Shown: piece by piece, positions 6,797-8,143 of the stretch
How positions within the stretch are numbered: position 1 is the stretch's first letter
Layout: each line of letters begins with the position of its first letter
Source of the DNA: Dehalococcoidia bacterium UBA3254
Lineage (GTDB): Bacteria; Chloroflexota; Dehalococcoidia; Dehalococcoidales; UBA3254
DNA length: 8,143 nt
Assembly (NCBI GenBank): GCA_002362735.1
Contig: DEUU01000180.1
Span: forward strand, 11,943 to 20,085
Reading direction: 5' to 3'
Made by a program: the position numbers and the translations under genes
The notes under the pieces: generated by a model
Told to the model about the DNA's origin: nothing
The model's input: only the letters and a program-made list of their open reading frames with translations
The model's database searches: none

Positions 6797-8017
6797 TTAC
6801 TTGTTCTGTAACACTGCTACACCAGGCAATTCCTTCCCTTCCAGAAGCTCGAGGGAAGCTCCACCCCCCGTAGAGACGTGAGTAATTTTATCGGCAAGAC
6901 CCATCTCTTCAACTGCTTCCGCCGTCGATCCTCCACCCACCACTGTAGTTGCCCTGGTTTCGGCAATAGCGTGAGCGATTCTTCGGGTACCCATAGAGAA
7001 CGGTTCGATTTCGAAAACACCCATCGGACCATTCCAGAAAATAGTTTTACTGCGTTTTATCTCTTTAACGAATTGATTCATAGTTTCCGGACCAATATCT
7101 GCTATGATCCACTTTTCAGGAATATTTCCGACTGAAACAATTTTACAGAGAGTGCCGGCTTCCAGTTTCTCACAGACCATCAAATCCACCGGTAAAATCA
7201 GCTTTACTCCCTGGGATCGAGCCTTGTTCAGCATTTCCCTGGTATAATCAAGTTTATCTTGCTCCACCGCGGAAGCTCCTACCTCATAACCTTGTGCCTT
7301 AAGAAAATTAGCGGCCATTCCTCCGCCAATGAGCAGTGCGTCTACTTTATCCAGGATATTCTGAATCACTCCCAGCTTATCGCTCACTTTAGCCCCTCCC
7401 ATCACTGCCGCAAAGGGATGAGCCGGACTTTCCAATAAGTTGCCCATAAAGCTGAGCTCTTTTTCCATCAGAAAACCGGCAACTGCCGGCAAATAATTGG
7501 CGACACCCGTCACCGAAGCATGCGCCCGGTGGCTGGCACCGAATGCGTCATCTACATAGATATCTGCCAGTTTGGCTAAAGATCGGGCAAAGACAGGATC
7601 ATTAGCTTCCTCTTCAGGATGGAAGCGCAAATTTTCCAGCAGAATTACTTCTCCAGATTTCATCTGGGATACGGCTCGTTCTACTTCTGGCCCGATACAT
7701 TCTTTGAGAGACATAACCGGCTTACCCAGCAGTTCTGAAAGGCGATTCCCAATTGGCCCTAAACGCATAGATTCGACGACCTTACCTTTAGGGCGGCCGA
7801 AATGGGAGCAGAGGATAATTTTGGCGTCATGGTCCAGAAGATACTTGATCGTCGGTAAACTGGCGCGAATCCGGCTATCATCACTGATATTCCCGCCCTT
7901 ATCTGTCGGTACATTATAATCAACTCTAACCAGTACCCGTTTATTATTCACATCTATATCTTTAACGGTTTTTTTGTTGAATCTAACCCCGGGCTTGGTT
8001 GCAGTTTGTTTGGACAT
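6797..8017 (-). CDS. pgk: Phosphoglycerate kinase
   Basis: Makes ATP and 3-phosphoglycerate from 1,3-bisphosphoglycerate and ADP in the cytoplasm. 406 residues, single-chain two-domain PGK of normal size. N-domain: RVDYNVP (31-37), SHFGRPKG (71-78), LLENLRFH (126-133) and DDAFGASHRAHAS (156-168), the basic substrate patch. C-domain: GGAKVSDK (207-214), GGGMA (231-235), NGPMGVFE (329-336), the nucleotide loop GGGSTAEAVEEMG (361-373) and HVSTGGGASLE (380-390). The loop has Ser364 where many PGKs have Asp (GGGDT/S), a residue near the nucleotide metal; I recall this variant in other bacterial PGKs, so it need not impair function. The start at 8017 is fixed by GGAGGT 5 bases upstream. Middle gene of gap-pgk-pyk; the TAA stop is followed by one codon and then the pyk ATG. 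Confidence 0.97.
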   Translation of the reverse strand: MSKQTATKPGVRFNKKTVKDIDVNNKRVLVRVDYNVPTDKGGNISDDSRIRASLPTIKYLLDHDAKIILCSHFGRPKGKVVESMRLGPIGNRLSELLGKPVMSLKECIGPEVERAVSQMKSGEVILLENLRFHPEEEANDPVFARSLAKLADIYVDDAFGASHRAHASVTGVANYLPAVAGFLMEKELSFMGNLLESPAHPFAAVMGGAKVSDKLGVIQNILDKVDALLIGGGMAANFLKAQGYEVGASAVEQDKLDYTREMLNKARSQGVKLILPVDLMVCEKLEAGTLCKIVSVGNIPEKWIIADIGPETMNQFVKEIKRSKTIFWNGPMGVFEIEPFSMGTRRIAHAIAETRATTVVGGGSTAEAVEEMGLADKITHVSTGGGASLELLEGKELPGVAVLQNK

Positions 8018-8022
8018 CTCGC

Positions 8023-8028
8023 ACCTCC
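8023..8028 (-). promoter_or_regulatory. Shine-Dalgarno site of pgk
   Basis: GGAGGT on the minus strand, 5 bases before the pgk ATG. It contrasts with pyk, which has no such site, and suggests pgk is the main independently initiated gene of the pair. Confidence 0.75.
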
Positions 8029-8048
8029 GATTCGAATATCTTATCGGT

Positions 8049-8054
8049 ATTATA
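8049..8054 (-). promoter_or_regulatory. Possible internal -10 before pgk
   Basis: A perfect TATAAT on the minus strand in the 46-base gap between gap and pgk. Transcription from it would start near 8042 and leave a leader of about 25 bases carrying the GGAGGT site. No -35 is recognisable at 16-18 bases (GCAAAG at the 17-base position) and there is no TGn extension, so it is at best a weak or activator-dependent promoter, or chance in an AT-rich gap. Confidence 0.3.
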
Positions 8055-8063
8055 TTACAACAA

Positions 8064-8143
8064 TCATAATCCTTTGCCTATAATAAAAGCTGCCAGGTCC
8101 ACGAGTCGACAACTGTACCCCCATTCGTTATCATACCATGCTA
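8064..8143 (-). CDS. gap: Glyceraldehyde-3-phosphate dehydrogenase, C-terminal end only
   Basis: Only the last 25 codons are in the window; the gene continues past the right edge. They read AWYDNEWGYSCRLVDL followed by AAFIIGKGL and a TGA stop at 8066-8064. WYDNEWGYS is the near-invariant C-terminal signature of phosphorylating GAPDH, which oxidises glyceraldehyde-3-phosphate with NAD(P)+ and Pi to 1,3-bisphosphoglycerate, the substrate of the next gene, pgk. Same strand, 46 bases upstream of pgk, so this is a gap-pgk-pyk operon. Cofactor preference and the catalytic cysteine cannot be judged from this fragment. Confidence 0.93.
   Translation of the reverse strand, partial: AWYDNEWGYSCRLVDLAAFIIGKGL

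Noticed and set aside
7572..7919. A 115-codon open frame on the plus strand inside pgk.
   Set aside because: Antisense shadow of conserved PGK sequence, with Ser/Arg-rich composition and no domain.
8027..8047. CCGAT...ATCGG inverted repeat with the internal palindrome ATTCGAAT, before pgk, as an operator or RNA switch.
   Set aside because: Arms of only 5 bases with an 11-base AT-rich loop. It touches the first two bases of the ribosome site, but that is too weak to claim regulation without conservation data.
1..8143. Mobile elements, CRISPR arrays, tRNA genes, or a novel defence or biosynthetic system.
   Set aside because: Every long frame resolves to a conserved housekeeping or phosphate gene, gaps are 95 bases or less, and I saw no long repeats, terminal inverted repeats or tRNA-like sequences.

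Overview
This is a bacterial chromosomal window, densely packed, with moderate GC and no mobile elements, RNA genes or CRISPR arrays that I can see. It holds two conserved modules facing each other: a phosphate-sensing and uptake block on the + strand and a lower-glycolysis block that is mostly on the - strand. The lineage cannot be fixed from the sequence alone. The proteins are unmistakably bacterial. My weak impression, from recalled family resemblance only, is Chloroflexota (Dehalococcoidia-like) or another Gram-positive-related group.

Region 1 (1-1078, +) is the cytoplasmic part of a PhoR-type sensor histidine kinase. Its membrane sensor and most of its HAMP domain lie left of the window. 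Region 2 (1074-1136) is a short, information-dense regulatory gap. It holds four direct repeats of TTAAMN at exact 11-base spacing, the last ending 9 bases before an extended -10 (TGtTATTCT), which itself ends 8 bases before the pstC ATG. This is the architecture of a PhoP/PhoB-activated promoter, and it implies an essentially leaderless pstC mRNA. Region 3 (1137-4509, +) is pstC-pstA-pstB-phoU, with gaps of 4-12 bases: the two membrane subunits and the ATPase of the high-affinity phosphate ABC transporter, plus the PhoU signalling protein. The substrate-binding gene pstS is not in the visible operon.

Region 4 (4605-5351, +) is gpmA, the 2,3-bisphosphoglycerate-dependent phosphoglycerate mutase, 95 bases after phoU. 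It converges with only 5 bases to spare on region 5 (8143 down to 5357, -), which is gap (C-terminal end only)-pgk-pyk. The window therefore carries four of the five enzymes from glyceraldehyde-3-phosphate to pyruvate; enolase is absent. pgk and pyk lie in the same reading frame, separated only by a stop codon and one codon.

How it fits together: the kinase, with a response regulator presumably encoded upstream, would switch on pstCAB-phoU through the Pho box when phosphate is scarce. PhoU and the transporter would feed phosphate status back to the kinase. The neighbouring glycolytic genes take up Pi (GAPDH) and recover it as ATP (PGK, PK). No convincing intrinsic terminator was found anywhere. 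No stretch longer than 95 bases is without a gene.
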